64,000 nucleotides of DNA from CBDHDJ01 sp965261645 (GCA_965261645.1 CBDHDJ010000001.1:62001-126000); one strand, 5' to 3'; positions 1 to 9,374 are shown, counted from the stretch's first letter. The notes: generated from the letters alone by a model not told the origin. Numbers and translations are program-made.

Positions 1-258
1 CTGCGCGGCGAGGAGAGCATCGCCGCCTTGTGCCGCCGCGAGGGCATCGCCGAGGGTCTGTATTACAGCTGGTCGAAAGAGTTTTTGGAAGCGGGCAAGA
101 AGCGGCTCGCCGGCGACACCGGGCGCCAAGCGACCTCGGGCGAGGTTAAAGGCCTGCGCCAGGAGATGCGCGACTTGAAGGAGTTGGTCGCCGAACTTTC
201 GCTGGAGAACCGGCTTCTCAAAAAAAACATGATCGGGCATGGGGGAGACGAGGAATGA
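1..258 (+). CDS. IS3-type transposase OrfA, 5' end outside window
   Basis: The frame is already open at base 1, so the start lies outside the window. The visible 85 residues end in a leucine-rich coiled coil (LKELVAELSLENRLLKK), the multimerisation segment usual in IS3-family OrfA. The stop overlaps the next start as ATGA (255-258), so the two proteins are probably translationally coupled. The OrfA role (helix-turn-helix DNA binding at the inverted repeats) is family knowledge; the helix-turn-helix itself is mostly missing here. Confidence 0.75.
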   Translation: MRGEESIAALCRREGIAEGLYYSWSKEFLEAGKKRLAGDTGRQATSGEVKGLRQEMRDLKELVAELSLENRLLKKNMIGHGGDEE

Positions 259-768
259 GGTATCCCGCATCCGAGAAGCTGGAGATCATCCGCCTGGTCG
301 AGCAGTCCCACCTGGGCGTCGGGTCCACTTTGGACAAGCTGGGCATTCCGAAGACCACCTTTTATCGCTGGTACGATCGCTTTCTGGCCTTTGGCGACGC
401 CGGTCTTGAGGATCGCAACAGCAGCCCAGGCCGGGTGTGGAACCGGATCCCGGATGATGTCCGGGGGCAGATCATCGATCTTGCCCTGGAGGAGACGCAA
501 CTGTCGCCCCGGGAACTGGCCGTCAGGTTTACGGACACCAGGGGCTACTTTGTCTCGGAAGCCTCGGTTTACCGGCTTCTCAAGGCCCACGACCTGATCA
601 CCAGCCCCGCTTTCGTGGTCATCAAGGCAGCCGATGAGTTCCGCGACAAGACCACGGCGCCGAACCAGCTGTGGCAGACCGACTTCACCTATCTCAAGGT
701 CATCGGCTGGGGCTGGTTTTACCTGTCGACCATCCTGGACGACTATTCCCGCTACATCATTGCTTGCC
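255..768 (+). pseudogene. IS3-type transposase OrfB, truncated by IS1595-like element
   Basis: The protein begins MRYPASEKLEIIRLVEQS, has a helix-turn-helix region (TLDKLGIPKTTFYRWYDRF) and enters the rve integrase fold with the first catalytic aspartate in QLWQTDFTYL and the second in ILDDYSRYIIA. Homology then stops abruptly near base 765-768, where the IS1595-like element begins; the last catalytic Glu and about 120 residues are missing and were not found elsewhere in the window. The reading frame continues to 908 only as read-through of the inserted element. The truncated protein should be inactive. Confidence 0.75.
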
Positions 769-820
769 TATCCGGTTTACACCCACACCCACTAGGGCTA
801 GAATGGGCGCAAACCGGATA
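769..820 (+). other. 10-bp inverted repeat upstream of IS1595 transposase
   Basis: TATCCGGTTT (769-778) and AAACCGGATA (811-820) are perfect complements separated by 32 nt and end 14 nt before the IS1595 transposase start. The structure could be a left-end transposase site or an RNA hairpin limiting read-through from outside. The repeats are directly visible; the role is inference. Confidence 0.5.
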
Positions 821-834
821 TAGGGGAGCGCGCC

Positions 835-1854
835 ATGGATGTTCTCGACCGCGCCGATCTCCCATTCCCGCATTCGCTACCCGAGTTCCAGCGACTTTTC
901 CCCGATGATGCGGCCTGCGCCGCCTACCTGGAGAAAGCCCGCTGGGGAGACGGCTTTGCCTGCCCGCACTGCGGCACGGCGGGAGAGCCGTTCCACTTTG
1001 AAAACCGCCCTGGCGTCCTGCGCTGCCGCAAGTGCCGCCAGAACACCGGGCTGACGGTGGGAACAGTGATGGAGCGTAGCCACACTCCGCTGAACGTCTG
1101 GTTCTGGGCCGCTTATCTGGTCGCCAGTCAGACGCCCGGCATGTCCGCCGTGCAGTTTCAGCGGCAACTTGGTCTTTCGCGCTACGAGACGGCCTTTCAA
1201 ATTCTCCACAAGCTCCGCTCGGGCATGGTGCGGCCCAACCAAGACAGGATCGGTGGACAGCCCAAGAACCATGTTGAGGTGGACGAAACCTGGGTTGGCG
1301 GGCGAACGCGTGGGGAAGGCCGTGGTGTTCACCACAAGGTTCCCGTCTCCTGTGCCATCGAGGTGCGTCATCGAAAGCCGGGCACCAAGCTCGACAACCG
1401 GAAAGACGGACGCTATGCCGGACGCGTTCGGCTCGCCGTCGTGCTCGACCGTAGCGCCGAGTCGCTCTGTGGGTTCGTCGAGAGCACCGTCGCGCCGGGA
1501 TCGCTGATCGTTACTGACGATTGGAGCGGCTATGCTGGCCTCGGTAAGCGCGGCTATGAGCACTTCGCTGTTGCCGAGTGTGGTGATCCAGAGGTTGCCG
1601 AGCAATACCTGCCGATCATCCATCTGGTTTTCGCCAACCTGGAGACGTGGCTGATCGGTATCCACCACGGCGTTAGCCACCAGCACCTACAAGCCTACCT
1701 CAACGAGTTCACCTTCCGCTTCAACAGACGGTTCTACCCGTTCAACGCCTTCCGCTCATTGCTCGGCATCGCGGGCGACACCTCTGCTCCAACCTATGCC
1801 GAGCTTTACTCGGGAGAGTGGCGGCACCCTACATGTAGCGGTCATCGGCGTTAA
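835..1854 (+). CDS. IS1595-family transposase (ISXO2-like DDE)
   Basis: The 339-residue product starts with a zinc ribbon (CPHCGTAG near residue 43 and CRKCRQNTG near residue 64), followed by the ISXO2-like DDE domain beginning at HVEVDETWVGGR (first Asp), with VTDDWSGY (second Asp) and FNRRFYPFNAF near the end. These are the two domains expected of IS1595 transposases. Length and ends look intact. The TAA stop (1852-1854) lies within the TTAA duplicated by the adjacent IS1182-like insertion, so the natural right end of this IS was probably split by it. The left end lies in the truncated IS3 OrfB; a matching right terminal repeat was not found. Confidence 0.88.
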   Translation: MDVLDRADLPFPHSLPEFQRLFPDDAACAAYLEKARWGDGFACPHCGTAGEPFHFENRPGVLRCRKCRQNTGLTVGTVMERSHTPLNVWFWAAYLVASQTPGMSAVQFQRQLGLSRYETAFQILHKLRSGMVRPNQDRIGGQPKNHVEVDETWVGGRTRGEGRGVHHKVPVSCAIEVRHRKPGTKLDNRKDGRYAGRVRLAVVLDRSAESLCGFVESTVAPGSLIVTDDWSGYAGLGKRGYEHFAVAECGDPEVAEQYLPIIHLVFANLETWLIGIHHGVSHQHLQAYLNEFTFRFNRRFYPFNAFRSLLGIAGDTSAPTYAELYSGEWRHPTCSGHRR

Positions 1855-3252
1855 CAGCCCGTTGATTAAGTGGCTTTTTCCGGCTCTCACTCCCAGATGA
1901 GGAATGCGGCGGCGAAAGCCGTCTGGCCGCTTTGCGAGCCCCCCCCGTGCCACCAGCATGGCCCCGGTGGGCGTGAGCAGAACGAAAATACCGCCATATC
2001 CGCCCGCCACGGCCTCCCGCGGGGTGCCGGCGCCGATGAGCTGGCGCATCAGTAACGATAGATTGTGGCCGGCGACGTGGAGCAGGTATCGCTTGTGCAC
2101 ATTCTCTCGCCCGCGCAGCCAGGTTCGTCGCATGCCGCCACGATCGAGGTTGTGGGCAAAGCAGCGCTCGACGATCTCGGCGCGCAGCTTGAAGGCCTCG
2201 CGGGCGACCCCGGACTTGAGCCGCGCACGGTTATTGGTGACCGCGCGCCGCGCCGCCTCATCACCGTGCCAGCGCGAAAAGCCGGTCTGCTTGGGCGCCG
2301 CGATCCGGGTCTTCCAGGGACTGTCGTTCAGAGCCCTCAAGACTGCCCGTGAGTGATAACCTTTGTCGGCGACGCATTCGGCCGGGTCCTCCGATGTCGG
2401 TGCCGCATCCACCGCCTCGAGGTTTGCCTCGGCCTTCGCCAGGGTCTTGGAAAGCGTCGTGGTGTCGCCCTCATCGGCCGGGTGCAGCTCGGCCGCCACC
2501 ACCGCGCCGGTGTCCAGATCCACCGCGTGCTCGGGCTTGTAGGCCAGATGCGTCGTGCCGTCCTTCATCTTGGTGATCTTGGCCTCGGGGTCGCTCTTCG
2601 AAACCCAATCCGTGTTGGAAAGCTTCTTGCCCTTGCGCTTCCGGTCCAGAGGCGCCAGGTCCTCGGCCGTGGGTGTCTCGACCCCGCTTTCCCGGGCCAG
2701 GCGCTCCAGCATCTCCCGGTAGCCTTCGCCGTTGTCGCGCCGCACGATGTTCCGCAGCGCCGCGTTGGCCTCCATGGTCGAGGCATCGACGCCGATGCGC
2801 TCGCCCTTGATCAGCCCCGCCTCGGCGATCAGCACCAGAACCCAGTCGAAGACCGCCGCGTGGACTTCATGGGGCAGGCGCGTGCGGCTCCGTGACAGCC
2901 AGGAATGGTCCGGTACCCGATCACGGCTCCCCAGTCGCAGGAACGCCCGCAGCGAAAGCGAGTCCGAGCAGCGCCACTCCAGACCGCGCTCGCTGTCGAT
3001 GCCCTCAAAGTAGCCCACCAGGTGCATCCGGAAATAGCGCCCGGGCGGCACCGAGGGCGCGCCCATCCGGGCCGCGTAATAAGGCCGGCAGCTCGCCTCG
3101 GCAAAGGCGTCGAAGCCGCCCGCGATCAGCACCGACTGCAAGCGGTCATAAAACACATGACCCGGAGAGCGCGGCATCTCCGACCAGCTCACCATCAGGT
3201 CCCCCTGACCATCCTTCTGCCGTCCCATCGCCATCGGCAAATCCCCCTGCAA
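1855..3252 (-). CDS. IS1182-like DDE transposase, copy 1 (3' end frameshifted)
   Basis: The protein has an N-terminal dimer/DNA-binding region (SWSEMPRSPGHVFYDRLQ..., RLGSRDRVPDHSWLSRSR) and a DDE domain with GVDASTMEAN (Asp), CVADKGYHSRA (Asp) and IVERCFAHNLDRGG (Glu). Near the C terminus a run of eight G (minus strand) puts the frame into a reading with no stop inside the element, so it runs on to 1756. Copy 2 has six G at this place and also reads out of the element. A run of seven would give a stop (...SGQTAFAAAFLIWE) inside the element. The start is uncertain; an ATG at 3234 is also possible. Confidence 0.82.
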
Positions 3253-3300
3253 ATCAGGGAACCAGAGAATCAGACGGCGCCGACTTAATCAACGGGCTGT
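1855..3300 (-). mobile_element. IS1182-like insertion sequence, copy 1
   Basis: The ends are the inverted repeat CAGCCCGTTGATTAAGT (1855-1871, and its complement ending at 3300), flanked on both sides by TTAA (1851-1854, 3301-3304), read as a 4-bp target duplication. The element is 1,446 bp. A second copy (13,921-24,652) has the same ends and a different 4-bp flank (ATAA), which fixes these boundaries. Confidence 0.9.
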
Positions 3301-3356
3301 TAAGCTTAACTGCCCTGGAAAAGCAGACCGCCAGACTCTCCACACAGTTTGCCCCC

Positions 3357-3380
3357 TCACTCGTCGCGCGGCAGGAGTTT
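3357..3380 (-). pseudogene. 3' end of the receiver/pentapeptide host gene
   Basis: Joining the fragment upstream of the IS3 element (ending at 8903) to this one across the GTTT target duplication gives an in-frame end ...RGLKLLPRDE followed by TGA at 3357-3359. This locates the last codons and stop of the interrupted gene whose other parts lie at 8903-9719 and 12,565-13,184. Confidence 0.7.
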
Positions 3381-3582
3381 TGACGTTGACCCCAAATTCC
3401 GGACCAGGTGTTTCTTCACCTATGCGGCCTGAGATGCCGTAATGGGGCTCGGTGCTATCCGGCACCGTCGGAGCTTGTAGCGATGACGGAGATTCTGGTG
3501 TCGTTGCCCTTAGACGCGCGGCGTGTTCACGGGGTCTTGCCGAAAGGCGCGCCCCAATTCCTCGAAAGGAAAGGGCAACGAC

Positions 3583-4623
3583 ATGGATGTCTATATCGGG
3601 CTGGATATATCGCTGGCAAGCACGGCAATCTGCGTTCTCGGCGATAAGGGCAAGATCGTGACGGAGGCGCGGGTCGCCAGCGCACCTGAATCGCTGGTTG
3701 CGTTCATGCGCGAGCTGCCGCACGGGATCGCCGCGATCGGCCTCGAAGCCGGTCCCCTGTCCAACTGGTTGCACAAGGGGCTGACTGACGCCGGCTTCGA
3801 AACCGTGCTGATGGAGACCCGGCAGTTAAAGGGTGCGCTGAAGGCGATGCCGATCAAGACGGATCGCCGGGATGCCGAAGGCATCGCACGGCTGCTGCAG
3901 ATGGGCTGGTTCCGGCCGGTACACTGCAAATCGGTGTCGTCGCAGGAGATGCGAGCGCTGCTGACCTCGCGCAAGTCCGTGCAGGACGCGCTCATCAATA
4001 TGGAGCTGTCGCTGCGCGGCATCTTGCGCAACTTCGGCCTGAAGCTCGGTCGGATCTCGAAGGGTCGCTACGAGGCCCGTGTCCGGGAATTGATCGCTGG
4101 CAACGCGATGCTGGAAGCCGCGGCCGAACCGATCCTGCGCGCGCGGGCGGACCTGCGCCGCGAGCTGGCCGGCCTGGAGAAGCTGGTCCGTAATCTGGCC
4201 AGGCAGGACCGGGCGTGCCGGCTGCTGATGACCATGCCGGGGGTCGGCCATGTCATAGCTCTGACCTTCACGTCCGCGATTGACGATCCGGAGCGGTTCC
4301 GGAGATCGAAGGATGTCGGCCCATGGGTGGGGCTGACGCCGGGACGGGATCAATCCGGCGAACGGGATATTGTCGGCCGGATCACCAAGGCTGGCGATGC
4401 AGGTCTACGCGCAGCGCTCTATCAGGCCGCCACGGTGATGCTGAACCACACGGGGCCGAATTGGCTGAAGGCCTGGGCGCAGCGTCTGACGAAGCTCCGG
4501 GGCAAGAAGCGCGCGACGGTCGCCCTGGCCCGGCGCATCGGCGTGGTGTTGCACCGGATGTGGCGGGATGGCACCGAGTTCCGGTTCACGCGCGAAGAGG
4601 CGATGGCGCTTCAGACGGCTTAG
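3583..4623 (+). CDS. IS110/IS1111-family DEDD transposase
   Basis: The start MDVYIGLDISLAS at 3583 follows an AAAGGAAAGGG Shine-Dalgarno-like stretch; the frame is open further upstream but without homology. The N-terminal RuvC-like DEDD domain shows Asp in YIGLDIS, Glu in IGLEAGPLS and the Asp pair in IKTDRRDAEGIARLL. The C-terminal domain contains TMPGVGHVIALTFTSAI, WVGLTPGRDQSGERDIVGRITKAG and the conserved serine region. At 346 residues it is family-length and appears intact. Enzymes of this family act with an element-encoded guide RNA (see 4624-5068). Confidence 0.9.
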   Translation: MDVYIGLDISLASTAICVLGDKGKIVTEARVASAPESLVAFMRELPHGIAAIGLEAGPLSNWLHKGLTDAGFETVLMETRQLKGALKAMPIKTDRRDAEGIARLLQMGWFRPVHCKSVSSQEMRALLTSRKSVQDALINMELSLRGILRNFGLKLGRISKGRYEARVRELIAGNAMLEAAAEPILRARADLRRELAGLEKLVRNLARQDRACRLLMTMPGVGHVIALTFTSAIDDPERFRRSKDVGPWVGLTPGRDQSGERDIVGRITKAGDAGLRAALYQAATVMLNHTGPNWLKAWAQRLTKLRGKKRATVALARRIGVVLHRMWRDGTEFRFTREEAMALQTA

Positions 4624-5068
4624 GCGGGGCTGTATCCCATCGGCAGTTAGCAAGGAGAGGAGGAAGGAGCCGCGCTTGAAGGTGGGCGATCCACCGGTGT
4701 CCCCTCGCCGGGACGCGGTTCCCGATGATGCGCGTATCATCGCTTGTTGGCCGAACCGTTCTATCGCGTTCGAGCACGCGCCTGAGATTGGCACTCGGGA
4801 ATCGTTTTGGACCAGGCATGAAGTTGGCAGCCATTGCGCTGACCACGGACGGAAGCGAGAGCCTGGCGACGGACACATCCGGATCGTGGTTCCTTCTCAA
4901 GACCAGAGGGGTGTTGCAATAGCCCAACCCTGAGCCGGAGCCGTGATGGCCCCGGGAACTCCTGAACCACGCCTGAGAGGATACAACTTGCCGCAGGCGC
5001 CGAGGCTTCGCGAACGAAGGATCGTGTCGCGGTGATCGCTCGTGGGAAAAAGGTGCTTGACGGCGAAC
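4624..5068 (+). ncRNA. candidate guide RNA (seekRNA/bridge RNA) region of the IS1111-type element
   Basis: This is the 445-bp non-coding segment between the transposase stop and the right inverted repeat; the upstream non-coding segment is only about 135 bp. IS1111-type elements encode their guide RNA downstream of the transposase, whereas IS110 types encode it upstream, so this long 3' segment is the place to expect it. No secondary structure was computed; the call rests on position and family knowledge. Nothing else coding is convincing here. Confidence 0.4.
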
Positions 5069-5080
5069 GCCCCATTACGG

Positions 5081-5284
5081 AAGCGATGGTCATATCCCTC
5101 CTGGCCTGTGCCGGCGTCCGGTAGGCGATGCTCGAGTGGCGCCGTCGTTGGTTATAGAAGATCTCGATGTACTCGAATAGCGCAGCCCTGGCCTCGCGCC
5201 GGGTAGAAAACCGGGTACGGTGCACGAGTTCGGTCTTGAGCGACCCAAAGAAGCTCTCCATAGGGGCGTTGTCGAGGCAATTCC
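5081..5284 (-). pseudogene. IS3 OrfB, C-terminal fragment
   Basis: The minus strand encodes KGNCLDNAPMESFFGSLK with the third catalytic Glu, then the C terminus ...RRRHSSIAYRTPAQARRDMTIAS. It continues directly from the N-terminal fragment at 7882-8546 (ASMSRK) once the IS21 element is removed. The last codon and stop lie left of the IS1111-type element near 3421-3427. The coding sequence is divided into three pieces and cannot be expressed intact. Confidence 0.85.
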
Positions 5285-5406
5285 CCTTGCGGTGAGAACG
5301 GCGGTGACAAATTAGTCCACGGAAGCGGCGGGATTTCCCAGCCGCGGGCGGAGTAAAACTCTGCCACCTGTAGCCTTCGATCTTTTTTGAGATGGAAGGC
5401 GGGAGG

Positions 5407-6906
5407 ATGTACACCGTGGACCTATATCTGCGCGTTCGGCTGGCCTGCCATGTTGATGGTCTGAGCCAGCGAGAGGCGGCAAGTCGGTTTGGCATTGCGC
5501 GCGAGACGGTGAGGAAGATGCTGCGGCATTCGGAACCGCCGGGATATCGGCGACGCCAGCCACCGAAACGCCCGAAACTGGCCCCCTTCACGGATATCAT
5601 CGACCGTATTCTGGAGGAGGACCGAACGGTTCACCGTAAGCAGCACCACACGGCGAAGCGTATATTCGAGCGCCTTCGCGACGAACATGGCTTCACGGGC
5701 AAAGAGACCATCGTGAAGGATTACGTTCGGGAACGGCGCCTTCGTCGGCGTGAGATGTTTGTGCCGTTGTCACATCCTCCGGGCCATGCTCAAGCGGACT
5801 TTGGCGAGGCGGATGCGATCATCGCCGGCGTCAAGTATCGGGCGCATTTTTTCGTCATGACACTTCCCCACAGCGATGCCTGCTTCGTTGCGGCCTACCC
5901 GGCGGCGGCGACGGAGGCCTGGCTGGACGGGCACAACAGAGCCTTTGTTTTTTTCGGCGGCGTTCCCCAATCGATTCTTTACGACAACGACAAGTGTCTG
6001 GTGTCGCGCATCTTGTCAGATGGCACGCGGCAACGAACGCGGCCGTTCAGCGGGCTGCAGTCCCATTACCTCTTCGAGGACCGCTACGGCCGTCCCGGCA
6101 AGGGTAACGACAAAGGCAATGTGGAGGGGGTGGTCGGCTATGCCCGGCGGAACTTCATGACGCCGCTTCCCCGGTTCGCGAGCTGGGACGCCTTCAATGG
6201 CCACCTGGAAGAGCAATGCCGCAACCGGCAAGGCAACGTCCTGCGCGGCCACCGCGAGAGCATCGGCGAACGGTTTGTGCGTGACCGCGAAGCGTTGAAG
6301 AGGCCACTGCCGGCACCGTTCGACGCGTGCGACAAGCAGGGCACGCGGGTCAACTCGCTGTCCCTGGTGCGCTACCGGACGAATGACTATTCCGTGCCCG
6401 TCGCCTACGGCCATCAGGAAGTCTGGATCCGTGGCTATGTCCACGAGGTGGTTATCGGTTGCGGCGCCGGGATCATTGCCCGACACCCCCGTTCCTACGA
6501 CCGGGAAGATATGGTCTTCGATCCGATCCACTACCTGCCTTTGCTGGAGCACAAGATCGGCGCCCTGGATCAGGCCGCGCCGCTAGCCGGATGGGAACTG
6601 CCTGATGCCTTCCCAACCCTGCGCCGTCTCCTGTAGGCGCGCATGGGCAAGGCCGGCAAGCGGGAATACGTCCAGGTCCTTCGGCTTCTGGAGACCTTCG
6701 ATCTCGAGGTGCTTCACGGCGCGGTGAAGGACGCCCTGCGCCTGGGTGCGATCGGCTACGACGCCGTCAAACACCTTGTGCTGTGCCGTATCGAGCGACG
6801 CCCGCCCAAACTCGACCTGGATATCTATCCCTACCTGCCTCGGGCCAACGTGGCGACCACGGCCGCCGCCAGTTATATGAGCTTGTTGGGTGGAGGCGCG
6901 TCATGA
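5407..6906 (+). pseudogene. istA: IS21 transposase IstA with internal amber codon
   Basis: MYTVDLYLRVRLACHVDG at 5407 follows GGCGGGAGG. The protein has a helix-turn-helix (LSQREAASRFGIARETVRK), an rve catalytic domain (HAQADFGEADAI, ILYDNDKCLV, GNDKGNVEGVVGYARR supplying D, D and E) and a C-terminal region. TAG at 6634-6636 stops it after 409 residues; the same frame continues with ...KREYVQVLRLLETFDLEVL to TGA at 6904-6906, which gives a normal IstA length of about 500 residues. Either the element is inactive or the codon is read through at low level. It overlaps istB by ATGA. Confidence 0.85.
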
Positions 6907-7673
6907 CCGATACGCCGCAAGTGTTGCTGGCCCATCACCTCAAGACCCTGAAACTGCCGACGTTCCTGCGCGAATACGACAAGCTGGCCCGCCAATGCGC
7001 CACCGAGGGCGCCGACCATGTGCGGTATCTTGTCCGTCTGACCGAGTTGGAACTGATCGACCGTGAGCGCCGCATGGTCGAGCGGCGGATCAGACAGGCC
7101 AGGTTCCCCGCCGTCAAAAGCCTCGACAGCTTCGACTTCAAGGCCATCGCATCGCTCAACAAGATGCTGGTTCTGGAGTTGGCGCGATGCGAATACGTCG
7201 AGCGTCGTGAGAATATCATCGCGCTCGGCAACAGCGGAACCGGCAAGACCCATATCGCCCTCGGTCTCGGTCTGGCGGCCTGCCAAAAGGGGCTCTCCGT
7301 CGGCTTCCTCACGGCCGCTGCCCTGGTTCATGAACTGATGGAGGCCAGGGATGAAAAACGCCTGTTGCGCCTGCAGAAGCAACTGGCAAAGTATCACCTT
7401 CTGATCATCGACGAACTCGGCTTCGTGCCGCTCTCGAAGACCGGCGCCGAGCTGCTGTTCGAAGTCTTCAGCCAGCGCTACGAGCGGGGCTCGATCCTGG
7501 TGACCTCCAACTTGCCGTTCGATGAGTGGACGGAGATATTCGGCTCGGAACGCCTGACCGGGGCTTTGCTGGACCGCCTCACCCACCATGTCCATATCCT
7601 GGAAATGAACGGCGAGAGCTATCGTCTCAACCAAAGCCAAAAACGGCGGAAATTCCCCAAAATACCTGCTTAA
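6903..7673 (+). CDS. istB: IS21 helper ATPase IstB
   Basis: The ATG at 6903 overlaps the istA stop (ATGA). The 256-residue product is a DnaC-like AAA+ ATPase with Walker A GNSGTGKTH (near residue 112), Walker B LLIIDELGFVPLS and sensor motif ILVTSNLPFDEW. IstB controls target selection and activates IstA in this family. Full length, no defect seen. Confidence 0.92.
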   Translation: MTDTPQVLLAHHLKTLKLPTFLREYDKLARQCATEGADHVRYLVRLTELELIDRERRMVERRIRQARFPAVKSLDSFDFKAIASLNKMLVLELARCEYVERRENIIALGNSGTGKTHIALGLGLAACQKGLSVGFLTAAALVHELMEARDEKRLLRLQKQLAKYHLLIIDELGFVPLSKTGAELLFEVFSQRYERGSILVTSNLPFDEWTEIFGSERLTGALLDRLTHHVHILEMNGESYRLNQSQKRRKFPKIPA

Positions 7674-7873
7674 CCGCCGGTGCAATGGTTGACCCGGTGG
7701 GTCCACAGGAACCTCCCACGCTGCTTCGCTCCGCGTAACGCAAGCGCTACACGAAGCAGCGCGGGTCCCTCCTATGGACTACCGGGACAACCCCCCAACA
7801 CCGCGTACCGCATAACGTTAAGTGGACTAGTTTTACTCCGCCCGGGTGGACTAATTTTGCTCCGCCGTTGACA
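7674..7873. other. IS21 right-end non-coding segment
   Basis: This 200-bp stretch after istB holds an inverted repeat (GCTGCTTCGCTCCGCG... with ...ACGAAGCAGCG near 7719-7761), then two copies of the IS21 terminal repeat. No gene is seen. Confidence 0.6.
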
Positions 7874-7881
7874 CCTTGCGG

Positions 7882-8546
7882 CTCATGGAGGCCTTGATGC
7901 CATGGAGGCGGAGCAGTTTGCGGTAGTCACCGCAGGCATATTGCACACCGCGGTCGGAATGGTGGATCAGCCCCATGGGCAACCGGCGGTAGCGGATTGC
8001 CATCTTCAGCGCATCCTCGCACAGGACGCTCTTCAGCCGCTCGGACATCGACCAGCCGACGATCTCCATTGTGGCCAGATCCTTGACGGCGGCGAGGTAG
8101 AGCCAGCCTTCGTCGGTCGGGATGTAGGAGATGTCAGCGAGCCAGACCGCATCGGGCGTAGCGGCTTTGAAGTTGCGGTCGAGCAGATTGGGCGCGATCG
8201 CATGGGAGTGGCGGCTGTCGGTGGTGATCGGCACCTGCCGCCTGCCTCGCGGTGGACGAATGCCGTTCTCTCGCATGAGCTTGGCGACCGTGCGCTTCGA
8301 GATGCGAAAGCCGCGGACCTTCAACTCGGCATGGATCCGAGGCGCGCCGTAGCACCTCTTGCTCTGCTCGAAGATCTCCCGGATCTCTGACCCGACCCTG
8401 TCGCGCCGGGCAGCGCGTTCAGCTCTCTTTGGGGCCGCACGCCGCCGGGCGTGGAACCAGCTGTTAGCCACCCCCAGGACCCGGCACATGAACCGGGTGG
8501 CGTGCTCTGAAGCATGGGCGGCGATGAAAGCGTGCTTCGTCTTCAT
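7882..8546 (-). pseudogene. IS3 OrfB, N-terminal fragment
   Basis: MKTKHAFIAAHASEH starts at 8546, overlapping the orfA stop as ATGA. The HTH_21-like segment (YGAPRIHAELKVRGFRISKRTVAKLM) and the integrase core (AVWLADISYIPTDEGWLYLAAVKDL, HHSDRGVQYA) supply two of the three catalytic acids. Coding is cut after ASMSRK by the IS21 element at 7873/7881; the rest is at 5081-5284. Confidence 0.88.
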
Positions 8547-8842
8547 GTCTTCACCGCCCATTGAGCGAAAAAAGCCGAGGCTTTGCGTAGAACCTCAACC
8601 TCCTCCGTCAGCCGCTTGTTATCCCGGCGAAGCTGCACCAGTTCAGCGGCCTCGGCTTTCTGCGCCGCGGTCGCCGCGGCCGAGCCCGCGGCCTCAAGCT
8701 CGAGCCGCCAGGTCTTCAGCTGCGTTGGCGTGACGCCGAGCTCGGCCGCCACACTGCTATGCGTCGCACCCGGCTCCGACAGCCGGGCAACCGACTGTTC
8801 CTTGTATTCCGGCGAAAATCGCCGCCTCGTCTGCTTTGTCAT
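8543..8842 (-). CDS. IS3 transposase OrfA
   Basis: The 99-residue protein begins MTKQTRRRFSPEYKEQSVARL and has the HTH_8-type DNA-binding domain followed by a leucine-zipper coiled coil (LVQLRRDNKRLTEEVEVLRKA). This is the normal size and structure of an IS3 OrfA. It is intact although its partner orfB is broken. Confidence 0.9.
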   Translation of the reverse strand: MTKQTRRRFSPEYKEQSVARLSEPGATHSSVAAELGVTPTQLKTWRLELEAAGSAAATAAQKAEAAELVQLRRDNKRLTEEVEVLRKASAFFAQWAVKT

Positions 8843-8902
8843 CTCGTCCCTCCAGGTCGGTAGTTAATTTACCGCCTGGTCCGGGATCCGGGAGCAACGT
8901 CA

Positions 8903-9373
8903 GTTTGAGGCCGCGCGGAAGGCGCGTCTTGCTGTCGCCCCGCGCCGTGGCGATCTGCGCTTGGTTGAGACCGATCGCCTTCTTCAAATCCGCCTTCGCG
9001 AGATCGGTGTCCAGCAAGACGGCATCGGTGAGGTCGGCATCGGTGAGCAGCGAGCCGGTCAACTGAGCGCCCGCGAGGTCTGCGCCACGCATGATCGCGC
9101 CTCTCAGATCACATTGACTGAGGTTGGCGTGACGTAACTTGGCGATCGCCAGATTGGCATCGCGTAACTGGGCCCCGGCGAGACTAGCACGGCGCAAGTC
9201 AGCGGCCTCGAGATTGGTCCCGGTACAATCGGTAGCAGACAGGTTGGAGCCTTTGGCTTTGGCGCCGCTCAGGTTGATGTTGGACAAATCGACTCCGCTC
9301 AGATCAATGCCCTCCAGCCGCGCGCGGGCGCCCTCCGCGCCGCCTGATGTCAGCCAGATCAGGTGCTCGTGAG
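8903..9373 (-). pseudogene. pentapeptide-repeat part of the receiver/pentapeptide host gene
   Basis: The minus strand encodes EHLIWLTSGGAEGARARLEG followed by about 18 pentapeptide repeats of the A(D/N)LxX type (DLSGVDLSNINLSGAKAKGSNL..., ADLAGAQLTGSLLTDADLTD), then GLNQAQIATARGDSKTRLPRG, the usual C-terminal signature of such proteins. Repeats of this kind form a right-handed beta helix. A one-base deletion near 9373 separates this frame from the Pro/Glu-rich linker (...VDLPSVLT then EHLIWL). The IS3 element cuts the last few codons. Confidence 0.8.
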
Positions 9374-9374
9374 A

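Larger units (their letters stand above)
3428..5080 (+). mobile_element. IS110-family (IS1111-type) element
   Basis: Subterminal inverted repeats CCGTAATGGGGC (3437-3448) and GCCCCATTACGG (5069-5080) bracket the DEDD transposase gene. The repeat sits about 9 nt inside the left boundary and at the right boundary, an asymmetry seen in IS1111 relatives. Removing 3428-5080 rejoins IS3 orfB as ...DMTIASA-stop. No target duplication is evident, as usual for this family. Exact ends are good to within 2 bp because GG is shared. Confidence 0.8.
5293..7873 (+). mobile_element. IS21-family element
   Basis: The ends start TG and contain repeats around AATTAGTCCAC (left 5301-5320) and GTGGACTAATTTTGC (right 7846-7866). 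Inner copies of a second repeat occur at about 5346-5362 (GGGCGGAGTAAAACT) and 7821-7844, giving the multiple terminal repeats typical of IS21. An 8-bp direct repeat CCTTGCGG flanks it (5285-5292, 7874-7881). It interrupts orfB of the IS3 element. Confidence 0.9.
3381..8902 (-). mobile_element. IS3-family element carrying two nested insertions
   Basis: Terminal inverted repeats of 28 bp begin TGACGTTG and end CCGGACCAGG at 3381-3408 and 8875-8902 (23 of 28 positions match), flanked by a GTTT direct repeat (3377-3380, 8903-8906). Removing the IS21 element and the IS1111-type element leaves about 1.3 kb with orfA and orfB, the usual IS3 size. It lies in the 3' end of the receiver/pentapeptide gene. 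Confidence 0.88.
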
